A stretch of DNA of 64,000 bases, from contig NZ_JAIMCB010000004.1 of NCBI RefSeq assembly GCF_025499425.1, positions 310,001-374,000 on the forward strand, in the 5' to 3' direction. Made by a program: the position numbers and the translations under genes. Positions 8,820-17,577 of the stretch are shown here, piece by piece. The notes below the pieces were generated by a model. It was not told where the DNA came from. It saw only the letters and a list, made by a program, of their open reading frames with translations, and ran no database searches. Source of the stretch: Acidiferrimicrobium sp. IK (GTDB lineage: Bacteria > Actinomycetota > Acidimicrobiia > Acidimicrobiales > Palsa-688). Each line of letters opens with the position of its first letter. Position 1 is the first letter of the stretch.

Positions 8820-9599
8820 TCAGGCGAAGCGGTCGGAGAGCAGCCGGTACAGGTTGGGGACCGCACCGCGGAGGCGGACTGGCAGCGCCAGCCAGGCCGG
8901 CACGACGGTCTCGGGTCGGCCGCGCTCTAGGCAGTCGACGATCGCGTCGGCCACCTGCGACGCGGGGATCGGCCGGGGCCGGTCCCGGTCGTAGGGCCGG
9001 TTCCGCCGCTGGAAGAAGTTGGTGTCGACCACGCCGGGGTTGACCACCGACACCTTGACGCCGCTGCCGCGCAGCTCGCCTCGAAGTGCCTCGCCTAGCG
9101 CGGCCAGCCCGGCTTTGCTCGCGGAGTACGCAGCCTCGCCTGCGACTGGGAGCAGGCCGGCGATGGATCCCACCATGACGATGTGGCCGCGTCCCTTGGC
9201 CAGCAGGTGGGGGAGGGCAGCGTGCACCAGGTGGGCGCCTGCTCGCAGGTTGATGTCGATGATGCCGTCGAGCTCAGCGGGCGACATGGCCTGGTACGGG
9301 CCGGCCCATCCGGCCCCGGCGTTGGAGACGACGATGTCGAGCCGGCCCAGGGCGGCGACTGCTTGCACCACCGTGTCGGCTGCCTCCCCGGGAGCGGCCA
9401 GGTCGGCCTCGATCACGACGGGTTCGCTCAGGTCGGCGGCGATCGCCGCCAGTGCGGCGGTGTCTCGCCCGACCAGCGCGACGCGCACGCCGCGCCCGTC
9501 GAGGGCCCGGGCGGCAGCCGCGCCGATCCCGCTCGACGCGCCGGTGACCAGCGCGTTGCCCCCGGCGAGCGCGACGGCGCCGCCCGCCGAGCCGCTCAT
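8820..9599 (-). CDS. short-chain dehydrogenase/reductase (SDR), last gene of the hopanoid operon
   Basis: A classical SDR of 259 residues with the cofactor-binding TGASSGIG near residue 19, the NAG motif (SNAGAG), a catalytic Ser in MVGSIAG and the YSASK active-site Tyr/Lys pair. The C-terminus is hydrophobic and basic (LPVRLRGAVPNLYRLLSDRF), as in membrane-associated members. It follows hpnH by 31 bp on the same strand with no evident terminator, so it is probably cotranscribed with the hopanoid genes. It may act on a hopanoid side chain or another lipid ketone or alcohol. That link is contextual; SDRs are too diverse for a substrate call. Confidence 0.85.
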   Translation of the reverse strand: MSGSAGGAVALAGGNALVTGASSGIGAAAARALDGRGVRVALVGRDTAALAAIAADLSEPVVIEADLAAPGEAADTVVQAVAALGRLDIVVSNAGAGWAGPYQAMSPAELDGIIDINLRAGAHLVHAALPHLLAKGRGHIVMVGSIAGLLPVAGEAAYSASKAGLAALGEALRGELRGSGVKVSVVNPGVVDTNFFQRRNRPYDRDRPRPIPASQVADAIVDCLERGRPETVVPAWLALPVRLRGAVPNLYRLLSDRFA

Positions 9600-9630
9600 C
9601 CCCGGCGACCCTGAAGCCGGAGCGGACCGC

Positions 9631-10635
9631 TCACGACCCGACTGCGGCCCGCAGGGACTGCTTGAGGGACTTGGTGGTCGCCAGCACCGCGCTGGGCTCG
9701 TAGCCGCAGTGGGCCATGCAGTTGGCGCAGCGGGGATCCTTACCCCGGCCGTAGCGGTCCCAGTCGGTGGTCTCGATGAGCTCCTTGTAGGTCTCGGTGT
9801 ACCCGTCGGCCATCAGGTAGCACGGCTTTTGCCATCCGAACACCGAGTAGCTCGGGATCCCCCACGGGGTGCAGTCGAAGTCTACCTTGCCTTCCAAGAA
9901 GTCGAGGAAAAGCGGGCTGTGGTTGAGCCTCCACTTCTTGCGTCGGCCGCCGGCGAAGGCTTCCGCGAAGAGCTTGGTGGAGCTCTTGGTGGACAGGAAG
10001 TTGACCTGGTCGGGGGCCTTCTCGTAGGCGTAGCCCGGGGAGATCATCATCTGGTCGACCTTCAAGTCATCGTTGAGGTAGTCGAGGACTTCCCGGACCG
10101 TCTTGACCGAGTCGGTGTTGAAGAAGGTGGTGTTGGTGTTGACGGTGAACCCGCGCTCCTTGGCTTTTCGGATGGCCGCCACGGCCTTGTCGAAGGTGCC
10201 GTCGCGGCTGACCGACTCGTCGTGGCGCTCCCGCAGACCGTCGATGTGGACCACCCAGCTGAAGCGGGGGTTGGGCGTGAACTTGTCGAGCTTGCGCTCG
10301 AGGAGGAGCGCGTTGGTGCAGAGGTACACGAACTTCTTGCGGGCCAGCAGCTCGGCGACGATCTTGTCGATGTCGGGGTGGAGCAGCGGCTCGCCGCCGG
10401 CGATGGAGACCATCGGCGCGCCGCTCTCCTCGATCGCTCCGACCGCCTGCTCCACGGTGAGGCGCTTGCGGAGGATGTCGGTCGGGTACTGGATCTTGCC
10501 GCATCCGTTGCACGACAAGTTGCACGCGAACAGCGGCTCCAGCTCCACGATGAGCGGGTACTTGTCCCGCTTGGCCAGCTTCTGCTTGGCCATGTACGTG
10601 CCTACCTGGACACTCTGGCGAAGGGGTACACCCAT
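9631..10635 (-). CDS. hpnH: adenosyl-hopene transferase HpnH (radical SAM)
   Basis: A radical SAM enzyme of 334 residues that joins the 5'-deoxyadenosyl group to diploptene, giving adenosylhopane, the first step of C35 hopanoid side-chain synthesis. The cluster motif is Cys38-x3-Cys42-x2-Cys45 (ACNLSCNGC). It is followed by the SAM-binding VSIAGGEPLLHPDID and YLCTNALLL. The C-terminal half has further cysteines (PRCANCMAHCGYEPS). The N-terminus MGVPLRQSVQVGTY agrees with family starts. Only 3 bp separate it from the upstream hpnG-ispH stop. Length and motif order are normal. Confidence 0.95.
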   Translation of the reverse strand: MGVPLRQSVQVGTYMAKQKLAKRDKYPLIVELEPLFACNLSCNGCGKIQYPTDILRKRLTVEQAVGAIEESGAPMVSIAGGEPLLHPDIDKIVAELLARKKFVYLCTNALLLERKLDKFTPNPRFSWVVHIDGLRERHDESVSRDGTFDKAVAAIRKAKERGFTVNTNTTFFNTDSVKTVREVLDYLNDDLKVDQMMISPGYAYEKAPDQVNFLSTKSSTKLFAEAFAGGRRKKWRLNHSPLFLDFLEGKVDFDCTPWGIPSYSVFGWQKPCYLMADGYTETYKELIETTDWDRYGRGKDPRCANCMAHCGYEPSAVLATTKSLKQSLRAAVGS

Positions 10636-10638
10636 GAT

Positions 10639-12150
10639 CTATCGGACCTCCGGGGGAAGTGAGAACGAGACGTTTTCGGTGTGGACGGTGCGCTCGGCGA
10701 CCTCCAGCGGGCCGAGCCCGCGGAGCGCTTCGACGACCTGGGAGACGACCGCCTCCGGGGTGGAGGCGCCGGCGGTGACTGCGACGGTGCCGGCGTCGCT
10801 GAGCCACTCGAGGTCGACCGCGGCGGGGTCATCGACGAGGTGCGCCGGGGTGCCGCTGCGCCGGGCGACCTCCACGAGGCGGGCCGCGTTGGAGGAGTTG
10901 GGCGACCCGACGACGAGGACCACGTCGCTGTCCACCGCCGCGGCGCGGACCGCGTCCTGCCGGTTCTGGGTGGCGTAGCAGATGTCGCTGGCGTGGGGCC
11001 CGGCGAGGGCCGGGTACCGGTCGCGAAGCGCTTCGATCACCGACGAGGTCTCGTCGGGCGCGAGCGTTGTCTGGGTCACGTAGGCCACCCGGTCGGGATC
11101 CGCAGCGTCGACCGCCGCGGCGTCCTCTGCGGTCGACACGAGCTGGATGCCGGGCGCCTCGCCCATGGAACCCTCGGTCTCGTCGTGGCCCCCATGGCCG
11201 ACCAGCACTATCTGGTAGCCGCGCTGGTGGAAGCGCCTGATCTCGCTGTGGACCTTGGCGACGAGAGGGCAGGTGGCGTCGATGACCGCCAGGCCGCGGC
11301 GCGCTGCTTCGTCGCGCACCGCCGGGGCCACACCGTGGGCGGAGAGCACGACGGTGGCCCCGTCGGGGACGTCGTGGAGCTCCTCGACGAACACCGCGCC
11401 CTGCGCCTCGAGACCGGCGACGACATGCGAGTTGTGGACGATCTGACGCCGTACGTACACCGGTGCACCGTATCGGGCGATCGCCCGTTCGACGGTCTCG
11501 ATGGCTCTGTCCACCCCGGCGCAAAACGAGCGGGGACTGGCCAGCACGACCCGCCGGGGTCGCACCGCGGCCGCCCACGTGGCCAGGTGAGGTGCCGCGG
11601 CTCGAAGCGCCCGCAGCGCGGCGATCCCACCGGCGACGGTCCCTGCGGAGATCAGCTCCCGCTCGGGGGTGTCGGCGACGGCCCGCACCACCGCGACGGG
11701 GCCGTCCCAGCCTTGGCGCAGGATCGCGGCTGACTCCATGTCGACGGCCATCGCGCCGTGGGCGGCCAGCGCGGCGCGGGCCTGGCGACCCCGGACCACT
11801 CGGTCGGCGCTGGCCACGGTCCCGACCCGGGCCCGCAGACCGCCCCGGCGCAGCGCCGATGCGAGCAGGGATGCGGAGGGAATCACCGCGACCAGTCCGC
11901 CGTTGGCGTCCACCACCCGGTCGGCGACGATCAGCTCGCCGGGCACCAGCCCTTCGACCAGCGCCCCGCCGATACCGGTGACCGCCACCGGGGCGCCGGC
12001 GCGGTGACCGGCCGCCAGGCGGGCGGCGGCCGCCGCGGCCCTCCGAGGGCCGGGCCCGGTGCGCTCGACCCGGAGTCCCGGTGCGCCTCGGGAGACGGCG
12101 CGCGCCTCGAGACGGAGGGGTGCCAGCGCCAGGAGCGACGTCGCGGTCAT
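10639..12150 (-). CDS. hpnG-ispH: fusion of hopanoid nucleoside phosphorylase HpnG and IspH
   Basis: One uninterrupted frame of 503 residues. Residues 1 to about 195 are a nucleoside-phosphorylase/MTAN-type domain (VAVTGIGG, LVPGELIVADRVVD, AVDMESAAI with the purine-site Glu). This matches HpnG, which removes adenine from adenosylhopane. Residues from about 196 on are a complete IspH (HMBPP reductase, last step of the MEP pathway). It has all three [4Fe-4S] cysteines, Cys210 (SFCAGV), Cys294 (DATCPL) and Cys391 (DICYATQNRQ), with the LSAHGV and GSPNSSN motifs. There is no stop or frameshift between domains. An in-frame GTG at 11565 could allow separate IspH synthesis but has no clear Shine-Dalgarno. 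The ATG start lies 32 bp after the shc stop. I know the two activities as separate proteins. Confidence 0.9.
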   Translation of the reverse strand: MTATSLLALAPLRLEARAVSRGAPGLRVERTGPGPRRAAAAAARLAAGHRAGAPVAVTGIGGALVEGLVPGELIVADRVVDANGGLVAVIPSASLLASALRRGGLRARVGTVASADRVVRGRQARAALAAHGAMAVDMESAAILRQGWDGPVAVVRAVADTPERELISAGTVAGGIAALRALRAAAPHLATWAAAVRPRRVVLASPRSFCAGVDRAIETVERAIARYGAPVYVRRQIVHNSHVVAGLEAQGAVFVEELHDVPDGATVVLSAHGVAPAVRDEAARRGLAVIDATCPLVAKVHSEIRRFHQRGYQIVLVGHGGHDETEGSMGEAPGIQLVSTAEDAAAVDAADPDRVAYVTQTTLAPDETSSVIEALRDRYPALAGPHASDICYATQNRQDAVRAAAVDSDVVLVVGSPNSSNAARLVEVARRSGTPAHLVDDPAAVDLEWLSDAGTVAVTAGASTPEAVVSQVVEALRGLGPLEVAERTVHTENVSFSLPPEVR

Positions 12151-12182
12151 CGCCGCTCGGACCCGGTGCGAGCCGCCATCGC

Positions 12183-14153
12183 TCAGGAGGCCCCCGCGGC
12201 GTAACGGCCCAGCGCGGTCAGGGGGAACACCAGCCGGTACAGGTGGTAGTTGATGTTGAAGTCCCACGGGAACCCCGTCCCGGTGTACTGCGGCTCGTCC
12301 CACGTCCCGTCGGGGCGCTGGGTCGACACGAGGTGAGCGATCCCGGCGCGGGTGGCGGCACTCTCGCGTTCGCCGGCCGCGAGGAGGGCGAGAAGGGCCC
12401 ACGCGGTTTGCGACGGGGTGGAGTCGCCGCGGCCGCGCCAGCCCTCGTCGACGTAGGAGCGCATGTCCTCTCCCCAACCGCCGTCGGGGTTCTGGTGGGC
12501 TTCGAGCCAGGCCACGGCCCGCCGGATCCGGGGGTCGTGGGCAGCGACGCCGGCGTCGATCAGCGCCGGCACCGCGGCGCCGGTCCCGTACACGTAGTTG
12601 TTGCCCCACCGGCCGAACCACGACCCGTCGTGCTCCTGCTGGCCGCTCAGCCAGTCGACGGCGCGGGCCACCGCTGCGGGGTCGGTGTCAGGCTCGGCGG
12701 CGAGCATCTCGAGGACGTGGGCGGTCACGTCGGCCGACGGCGGGTCGGTGACCCGACCGAAGTCACAAAACGGCAAGGCCGCGCACAGCTCGCTGTCGTT
12801 GTCGACGTCGAAGGCGCCCCACCCGCCGTCCCGGCACTGCATGCCGAGGGTCCAGGCGATGCCCCGGCGCACCGCGTCGGCCCCCGGGCCGGTCCGGCCG
12901 GGGGTGATCCCGGCCCGCCGGAGGGCGAGAATCACTTCCGCGGTGTCGTCGACGTCGGGATACAAGTCGTTGGCGAACTCGAAGGCCCAACCCCCAGGGG
13001 CGAGGTCGGGGCGGCGCACCGCCCAGTCGCCCCGGACCCGGACCTCCTCGTCGACCAGCCAGTCCGCGGCCCGGCGAAGCGCCGGGTCATCGGGGGAGAC
13101 CCCGGCGTCGGAGAGGGCGACCACGGCCAGCGCGGTGTCCCACACCGGGGACTGGCACGCCTCGATGCGTCGGCCCCGCTCGTCGTCGAGGACGAACCCT
13201 TCGATACCGGTCAGGGCAGCCTTCATGACCGGATGGTCGATGGCGTAGCCCTGCAGGTGCAGGGCGATCACCGAGTAGACGATCGGCGGCTGGATCCCGC
13301 CCCAGCAGCCGTCGGTCTCCTGGCGGGAGATGATCCAGCGCTCTGCCAGGGCCAGGCAGAAGCCGCGCACCGCGGTTCGGGGCAGCACCCAGCGGGGCAG
13401 GTGCTCGTAGGTGTGCAGCAGCCGGTCGAGAGCCTGGAACGCGATGGCGATGGACGTGCGCGGCACCCGCCGGGATCGGCGGTCACCCGACGCCAGCTCG
13501 GTCAGCTCGAAAGGCAACGGCCGCGCCGGGCGGTGGGCCATCACCACGCTCAACGCGACGATCGTCTGGCGGGCCCAGCAACCGAAGTCGTAGATGTTCA
13601 GCGGCGCCCACGACGGCAGGAGCATGATCTCCGCCGGCAGGACCGGCAGGTCTTCCCAGTCCCACGCCCCGACCATGGCCAGCCAGATGCGGGTGAAAAC
13701 CCGGGTGCTGCCGAGCCCCCCGTGGGAGCGGATCCACGCCGAGGCCGCCGCCATGTGGGCTGCCGACGGGTCGTGGCCGGCCAGGCGCAGCGCGACGTAG
13801 GCCTCGACGGTCGTCGACACGTCTCCGGGACCGCCGTAGAAGGTCGCCCACGCACCGTCGCCGCGCTGCTGCGAGGCGATCCAGTCGCCGGCTTTGGTCG
13901 CCGTGGTGGGGTCGAGGATGCCGAGGAAGTGCCGGAGGAGGAGGTCCTCCGCGTCCATGGTGACGTTGGTCTCCAGCTCGCCCTTCCACCAGCCGGCCGG
14001 GTCCTGGAGCCCGAGCAGATGGTCTCGGGCCCGGTCCCTGGCGTCGGTCGCTCCGGGAACGTCGGACCCGCCGACGATCACCGGGACGGCGCCGCGAGCG
14101 GCCTCCACCGGCGAGCTGCCGGAGGCGACCGGCCGCTCCGCGAGGGAGCTCAT
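12183..14153 (-). CDS. shc: squalene-hopene cyclase
   Basis: A 656-residue cyclase turning squalene into hopene and diplopterol at the membrane. It carries the catalytic acid motif DVDD (Asp400-Asp403), several QW repeats (for example DGGWGAFDVDND, HDGSWFGRWGNNYVYGT, PDGGWGEDMRSY), and the N-terminal LQDPAGWWKGELETN. The C-terminus GTGFPWDFNINYHLYR is characteristic of the family. The start is an ATG whose last bases overlap the prenyl synthase stop (ATGA), although the frame is open farther upstream. Length is normal (about 630-680). It is the central enzyme of the operon. Confidence 0.96.
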   Translation of the reverse strand: MSSLAERPVASGSSPVEAARGAVPVIVGGSDVPGATDARDRARDHLLGLQDPAGWWKGELETNVTMDAEDLLLRHFLGILDPTTATKAGDWIASQQRGDGAWATFYGGPGDVSTTVEAYVALRLAGHDPSAAHMAAASAWIRSHGGLGSTRVFTRIWLAMVGAWDWEDLPVLPAEIMLLPSWAPLNIYDFGCWARQTIVALSVVMAHRPARPLPFELTELASGDRRSRRVPRTSIAIAFQALDRLLHTYEHLPRWVLPRTAVRGFCLALAERWIISRQETDGCWGGIQPPIVYSVIALHLQGYAIDHPVMKAALTGIEGFVLDDERGRRIEACQSPVWDTALAVVALSDAGVSPDDPALRRAADWLVDEEVRVRGDWAVRRPDLAPGGWAFEFANDLYPDVDDTAEVILALRRAGITPGRTGPGADAVRRGIAWTLGMQCRDGGWGAFDVDNDSELCAALPFCDFGRVTDPPSADVTAHVLEMLAAEPDTDPAAVARAVDWLSGQQEHDGSWFGRWGNNYVYGTGAAVPALIDAGVAAHDPRIRRAVAWLEAHQNPDGGWGEDMRSYVDEGWRGRGDSTPSQTAWALLALLAAGERESAATRAGIAHLVSTQRPDGTWDEPQYTGTGFPWDFNINYHLYRLVFPLTALGRYAAGAS

Positions 14154-15193
14154 GACTCGCGGTCCACGACAAACGCGGCCAGGTCGGCCAAGGCCCGGTG
14201 GGGGACAGGCGACAACCGGACCCGCTCCAACGCCCCGAGCGCCCCGTCGAGGTGCGACTTGGCTCGGGTGCGGGCCCATTCCCGCCCGCCGCACGCCTCG
14301 ACCAGGTACGCCGCCCGTTCCACCTGCTCGTCGTCGAGCGGAGCGGCGGAGGGTTCGGCGACCACCAGGGAACGCAGCTCGTCGGCGTCTTCGCCGCCGG
14401 CCGCCAGTGCCGCCACGACCGGCAGCGACTTCTTGCGGCGACGGAGGTCGTTGCCCGCCGGCTTGCCGGTGCGCCCCGGGTCACCCCAGATCCCGAGGAG
14501 GTCGTCGACGGCCTGGAACGCCAGGCCGAGGTGCGCGCCGTAGTCGCGCAGCGCCCCGACGGTCGCCGGCGGGGCGCCTGCGAGCACCGCGCCGATCGAC
14601 GCCGCCGCGCCGAGCAACGCTCCGGTCTTGGCCGCGCACATCGCCACGCACTCCTCCACCGACACCACCGGCCGCTTCTCGAACGCGATGTCGTCGGCCT
14701 GGCCGGCGATCATCGCCGCGGTGGCATCGGCCAGCAGCGCGCTGGCCGGCGCGCCGTGGGGGAGCGCGTCGAGCAGCACCTGTTGGGCGACAACGGCGAG
14801 CGCGTCGCCGGCGATGATCGCCGGGCCGACACCGAACACCGCCCACACCGTCGGGCGGTGGTGTCGCTCGGTGTCCCCGTCGATGATGTCGTCGTGGATC
14901 AGCGAGTAGTTGTGGACCAGCTCCACTGCCACGCCGCCGGGCACCCCGACCTCGGCGTCGGCCCACGCCGCCTCGGCTGAGAGCAGCGCCAGGGTCGGGC
15001 GGATCAGCTTGCCGCCTGGGGCCTCGAGCGGGCGGCCCTGGGCGTCGGCCCACCCCAGATGGTACGAAGCGAGGAGGGCCACGTCGGGGCTCAGTCGCCC
15101 GATCGCGGCCTCCATCGCAGGCTGGATCGCCGCTCTGGTCCGGGCCAGGGCGTCGGGCACCCCGGCCGCGCCGGCGGGAACGGTCTGGGTCAT
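14150..15193 (-). CDS. trans-prenyl diphosphate synthase of the hopanoid operon
   Basis: A 347-residue polyprenyl synthetase. The first aspartate-rich motif is IHDDIID; the second is AVDDLLGIWGD, followed by GKPAGNDLRRRKKSLP. It condenses IPP with allylic diphosphates. In a squalene/hopanoid operon the expected product is farnesyl diphosphate, although close actinobacterial relatives also make geranylgeranyl diphosphate. The chain length cannot be read with confidence. The ATG start follows a 55-bp gap after hpnE; the frame extends upstream into hpnE but that part is not used. The stop overlaps the shc start by 4 bp. Confidence 0.88.
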   Translation of the reverse strand: MTQTVPAGAAGVPDALARTRAAIQPAMEAAIGRLSPDVALLASYHLGWADAQGRPLEAPGGKLIRPTLALLSAEAAWADAEVGVPGGVAVELVHNYSLIHDDIIDGDTERHHRPTVWAVFGVGPAIIAGDALAVVAQQVLLDALPHGAPASALLADATAAMIAGQADDIAFEKRPVVSVEECVAMCAAKTGALLGAAASIGAVLAGAPPATVGALRDYGAHLGLAFQAVDDLLGIWGDPGRTGKPAGNDLRRRKKSLPVVAALAAGGEDADELRSLVVAEPSAAPLDDEQVERAAYLVEACGGREWARTRAKSHLDGALGALERVRLSPVPHRALADLAAFVVDRES

Positions 15194-15248
15194 CGGGGCA
15201 CCGCCGGTCCGTGTATTGCAGTGCTCGCCGTCGCTCGCTGACGCTGGT

Positions 15249-16691
15249 TCACGCCACCTCCTTGGGAAGATCTCTGGTGATGCCCACGGCGCGCAGCGCG
15301 CCGAGCGCCGCCCGCCGCCCGCTGCGCAGCGCGCCCTCCATGGTCGCCGGCCACCCGGTGTCGGTCCACGCTCCGGCCAGGCACAGGCCTCGCACCGCGG
15401 TGAGCGGACCGGGGCGCAGGGACGCGCTGCCGGGCGCGGCCCGGAACGTGGCGGTGCGCTCCTTGGTGACCACCGAGTCGAGGACGGTCGCGTGGCTGGT
15501 GGCGGGAAGGATGCGGTGGAGCTCCTCGGCCATCCGGGCGGCCAGCGCCTCGGGACGGGTGCCCAGGTGCTCGTCGGCCGCGGACAGGGAAAGGGCCAGA
15601 TACTGCGGGCCACCTTCGGCGGCCGGGGCCAGGCCTGAGGTCGTGGTGCGGTCGAAGATCCACTGCACCGGCGAGTCCAGGGCGGCCAGGAGCGGCAGGT
15701 CGGTGACGGGCCGATCGTAGAGGAGGTGCACGTCGACGATGGGGGACAGGCCCAATCCGGCGCGACCGGCCGCGCCCGGCGCGCCGGTCTTCCCGACCGC
15801 ACCGGCGGCCATCGCAGCCTCGGGCAGCACCCCGGCCAGCTCGGTGTGGGGCAGCGCCACGACGACCGCGTCGGCGTGGAGGACATCGTCACCGGCGACA
15901 ACCCGGAAGCCACTTCCCGGGCCCGGAGACGCTGAGGGGTCCACCGAGGCGACCCGGGTGCCGGTTCGGACCTCGACCCTCGCCTTGCGTAGGGCGGCCA
16001 GGGCCCGCTCGCCGTGGAGCTGACCGAGAGGGATCCGTGACCAGCCGATGTCAGCCGCCCGACGGTCCGTCAAAAGGCCGGTCTGGAACACCTTGGCTCC
16101 CATGGCCAGGGACGCCTCCGCTGCCGGCAGGTTGACGGTAGCCACCGTGATCAGGTCCCAGAGCGCAGCGATGGTGGCGGGGCGCTGCCCGTGACGGGCC
16201 AGCCAGCCGCCGAACGTCTCGCGGTCGAGCGCAGGGTCGGCCAAGTCGATGTTGCGCAGCGGGAGGGCGGCCAACCCGATACGCAGCCGGTCCGCGACGG
16301 GCAGGTGGCGGTAGCCGAGCAGCGAGCGGGCCAGGTGGAGCGGGGCGGGAAGGTCGTCGCGGCGGAGCCGGGCCGTCGTCGGCGGCCGCCGGCCGGCGGC
16401 GGCGCGCACCACCGTGATGTCGAGCCGATTCTGGATCTCGACGTCCCCCGCCGACCCGATGCGATCCAGGAACTCCAGGTACGCCGTGCAGCAGCGCAGG
16501 AACACGTGCTGGCCGTTGTCGACCCAGCGGCCGGAGTGCTCGAAGGACCAGGTGAGGCCGCCCAGACGCCGGCGTCGCTCGACCAGGGTGACCTGCGCGC
16601 CGGCGTCGGCGCAGTCGAGCGCGGCGCCGATACCAGCCAGGCCGCCGCCGACCACAACGACCTGCGGCCGCTCGCCCTCGGCTGGGGTCAC
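15249..16691 (-). CDS. hpnE: hydroxysqualene dehydroxylase HpnE
   Basis: A 480-residue FAD-dependent amine-oxidase-type protein that reduces hydroxysqualene to squalene. The N-terminal dinucleotide-binding site is VVVVGGGLAGIGAALDCADAG, followed by VERRRRLGGLTWSF and the family-typical DNGQHVFLRCC. The C-terminal FAD-contact segment is LAGAWTDTGWPATMEGALRSGRRAA. It starts at GTG, 13 bp after the hpnD stop. With hpnC and hpnD it forms the three-enzyme bacterial squalene route known from proteobacteria and some actinobacteria. Length is slightly above the usual 420-450. Confidence 0.92.
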   Translation of the reverse strand: MTPAEGERPQVVVVGGGLAGIGAALDCADAGAQVTLVERRRRLGGLTWSFEHSGRWVDNGQHVFLRCCTAYLEFLDRIGSAGDVEIQNRLDITVVRAAAGRRPPTTARLRRDDLPAPLHLARSLLGYRHLPVADRLRIGLAALPLRNIDLADPALDRETFGGWLARHGQRPATIAALWDLITVATVNLPAAEASLAMGAKVFQTGLLTDRRAADIGWSRIPLGQLHGERALAALRKARVEVRTGTRVASVDPSASPGPGSGFRVVAGDDVLHADAVVVALPHTELAGVLPEAAMAAGAVGKTGAPGAAGRAGLGLSPIVDVHLLYDRPVTDLPLLAALDSPVQWIFDRTTTSGLAPAAEGGPQYLALSLSAADEHLGTRPEALAARMAEELHRILPATSHATVLDSVVTKERTATFRAAPGSASLRPGPLTAVRGLCLAGAWTDTGWPATMEGALRSGRRAALGALRAVGITRDLPKEVA

Positions 16692-16704
16692 TGCACGCCC
16701 GCCG

Positions 16705-17577
16705 TCACGCCCGTCCCACCGTCAAGGCCCGGGCGGCGACCGCCGCCTTCTCCCACGCCGGCAGCGACAGGCGGCCCCGGGTCACCGACAGGGGATCGCG
16801 CTGGATTCGCTCCAGGAGCCGCCGGTAGATGCCGGCCATCGCCGCGGTGCACGCCCGCGAGCGCCGGTCGAGCAGCGGCAGGAGCGCCAGGCCCCGGTCG
16901 TACCATTCGACCGCCCTGGCTGCCTCGAAGCTCACCAGGGCACAAAGGGCGTCGTCGTCGCCGCGCACGAAGGGATCCACGCCGAAGCGGGCCAGGTCCT
17001 CGGCGGGGAGGTACACCCGCCCCATCGTCTCCCGGTCCTCGACGATGTCGCGCAGGATGTTGGTCAGTTGCAGCGCCACGCCGAGAGCGTCGGCCAGGGG
17101 GTCGGCCCGGGCCCGGTCGGGCGCGCCGTACACCGCTAGGGACAGCCGCCCGACGGTCCCCGCCACCCGCAGGCAGTAGCCGACCAGCTCGTCGATGGTC
17201 GTGTAGGTCACCCCGTTGACGTCCATCTCGCATCCCTCGATCAGCTCGTCGAGGGCAGAGACGGGCAGGCCGTAGCGTCGGCAGGTGTCGGCCAGGGCCA
17301 CGAGCACCGGGTCGGCGCCGGCCGCCGCGGGGTCGGCGGCCACAGCGAGGACGTCGCGGCGGATCGCGCTGAGCGCCGACAGCTTCTCGGCCGCCGGGGC
17401 GTCGCCGTCACCGATGTCGTCGATGCGCCGGGCGACCGCGTACAGAGCGCTCATCGCGGCCCGCTCGGGGGGGCGCAGCAGGCGGATCCCGTAGGAGAAG
17501 TTGCGCGCCTCGCGGCGGGTGATCTCCTCGCAGCGGCGGTACGCGTCGTCCAGGCTGACGTCGAGGGTGTCGGTCAC
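16705..17577 (-). CDS. hpnD: presqualene diphosphate synthase HpnD
   Basis: A 290-residue squalene/phytoene-synthase-fold enzyme that joins two farnesyl diphosphates into presqualene diphosphate. The first Asp motif is RRIDDIGDGD and the second is LTNILRDIVEDRETMGRVYLP; the N-terminal RNFSYGIRLLRPPERAAM is typical. The GTG start overlaps the hpnC stop by 4 bp (GTGA), so the two are probably translated together. Length and motifs are normal. The HpnD/HpnC assignment rests on the intact second motif (DxxED), which is altered in HpnC. Confidence 0.93.
   Translation of the reverse strand: MTDTLDVSLDDAYRRCEEITRREARNFSYGIRLLRPPERAAMSALYAVARRIDDIGDGDAPAAEKLSALSAIRRDVLAVAADPAAAGADPVLVALADTCRRYGLPVSALDELIEGCEMDVNGVTYTTIDELVGYCLRVAGTVGRLSLAVYGAPDRARADPLADALGVALQLTNILRDIVEDRETMGRVYLPAEDLARFGVDPFVRGDDDALCALVSFEAARAVEWYDRGLALLPLLDRRSRACTAAMAGIYRRLLERIQRDPLSVTRGRLSLPAWEKAAVAARALTVGRA

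Noticed and set aside
12151..12621. N-terminal extension of the HpnG-IspH frame
   Set aside because: The added residues are Arg/Pro-rich shadow translation of shc; the phosphorylase domain begins at the ATG at 12150.
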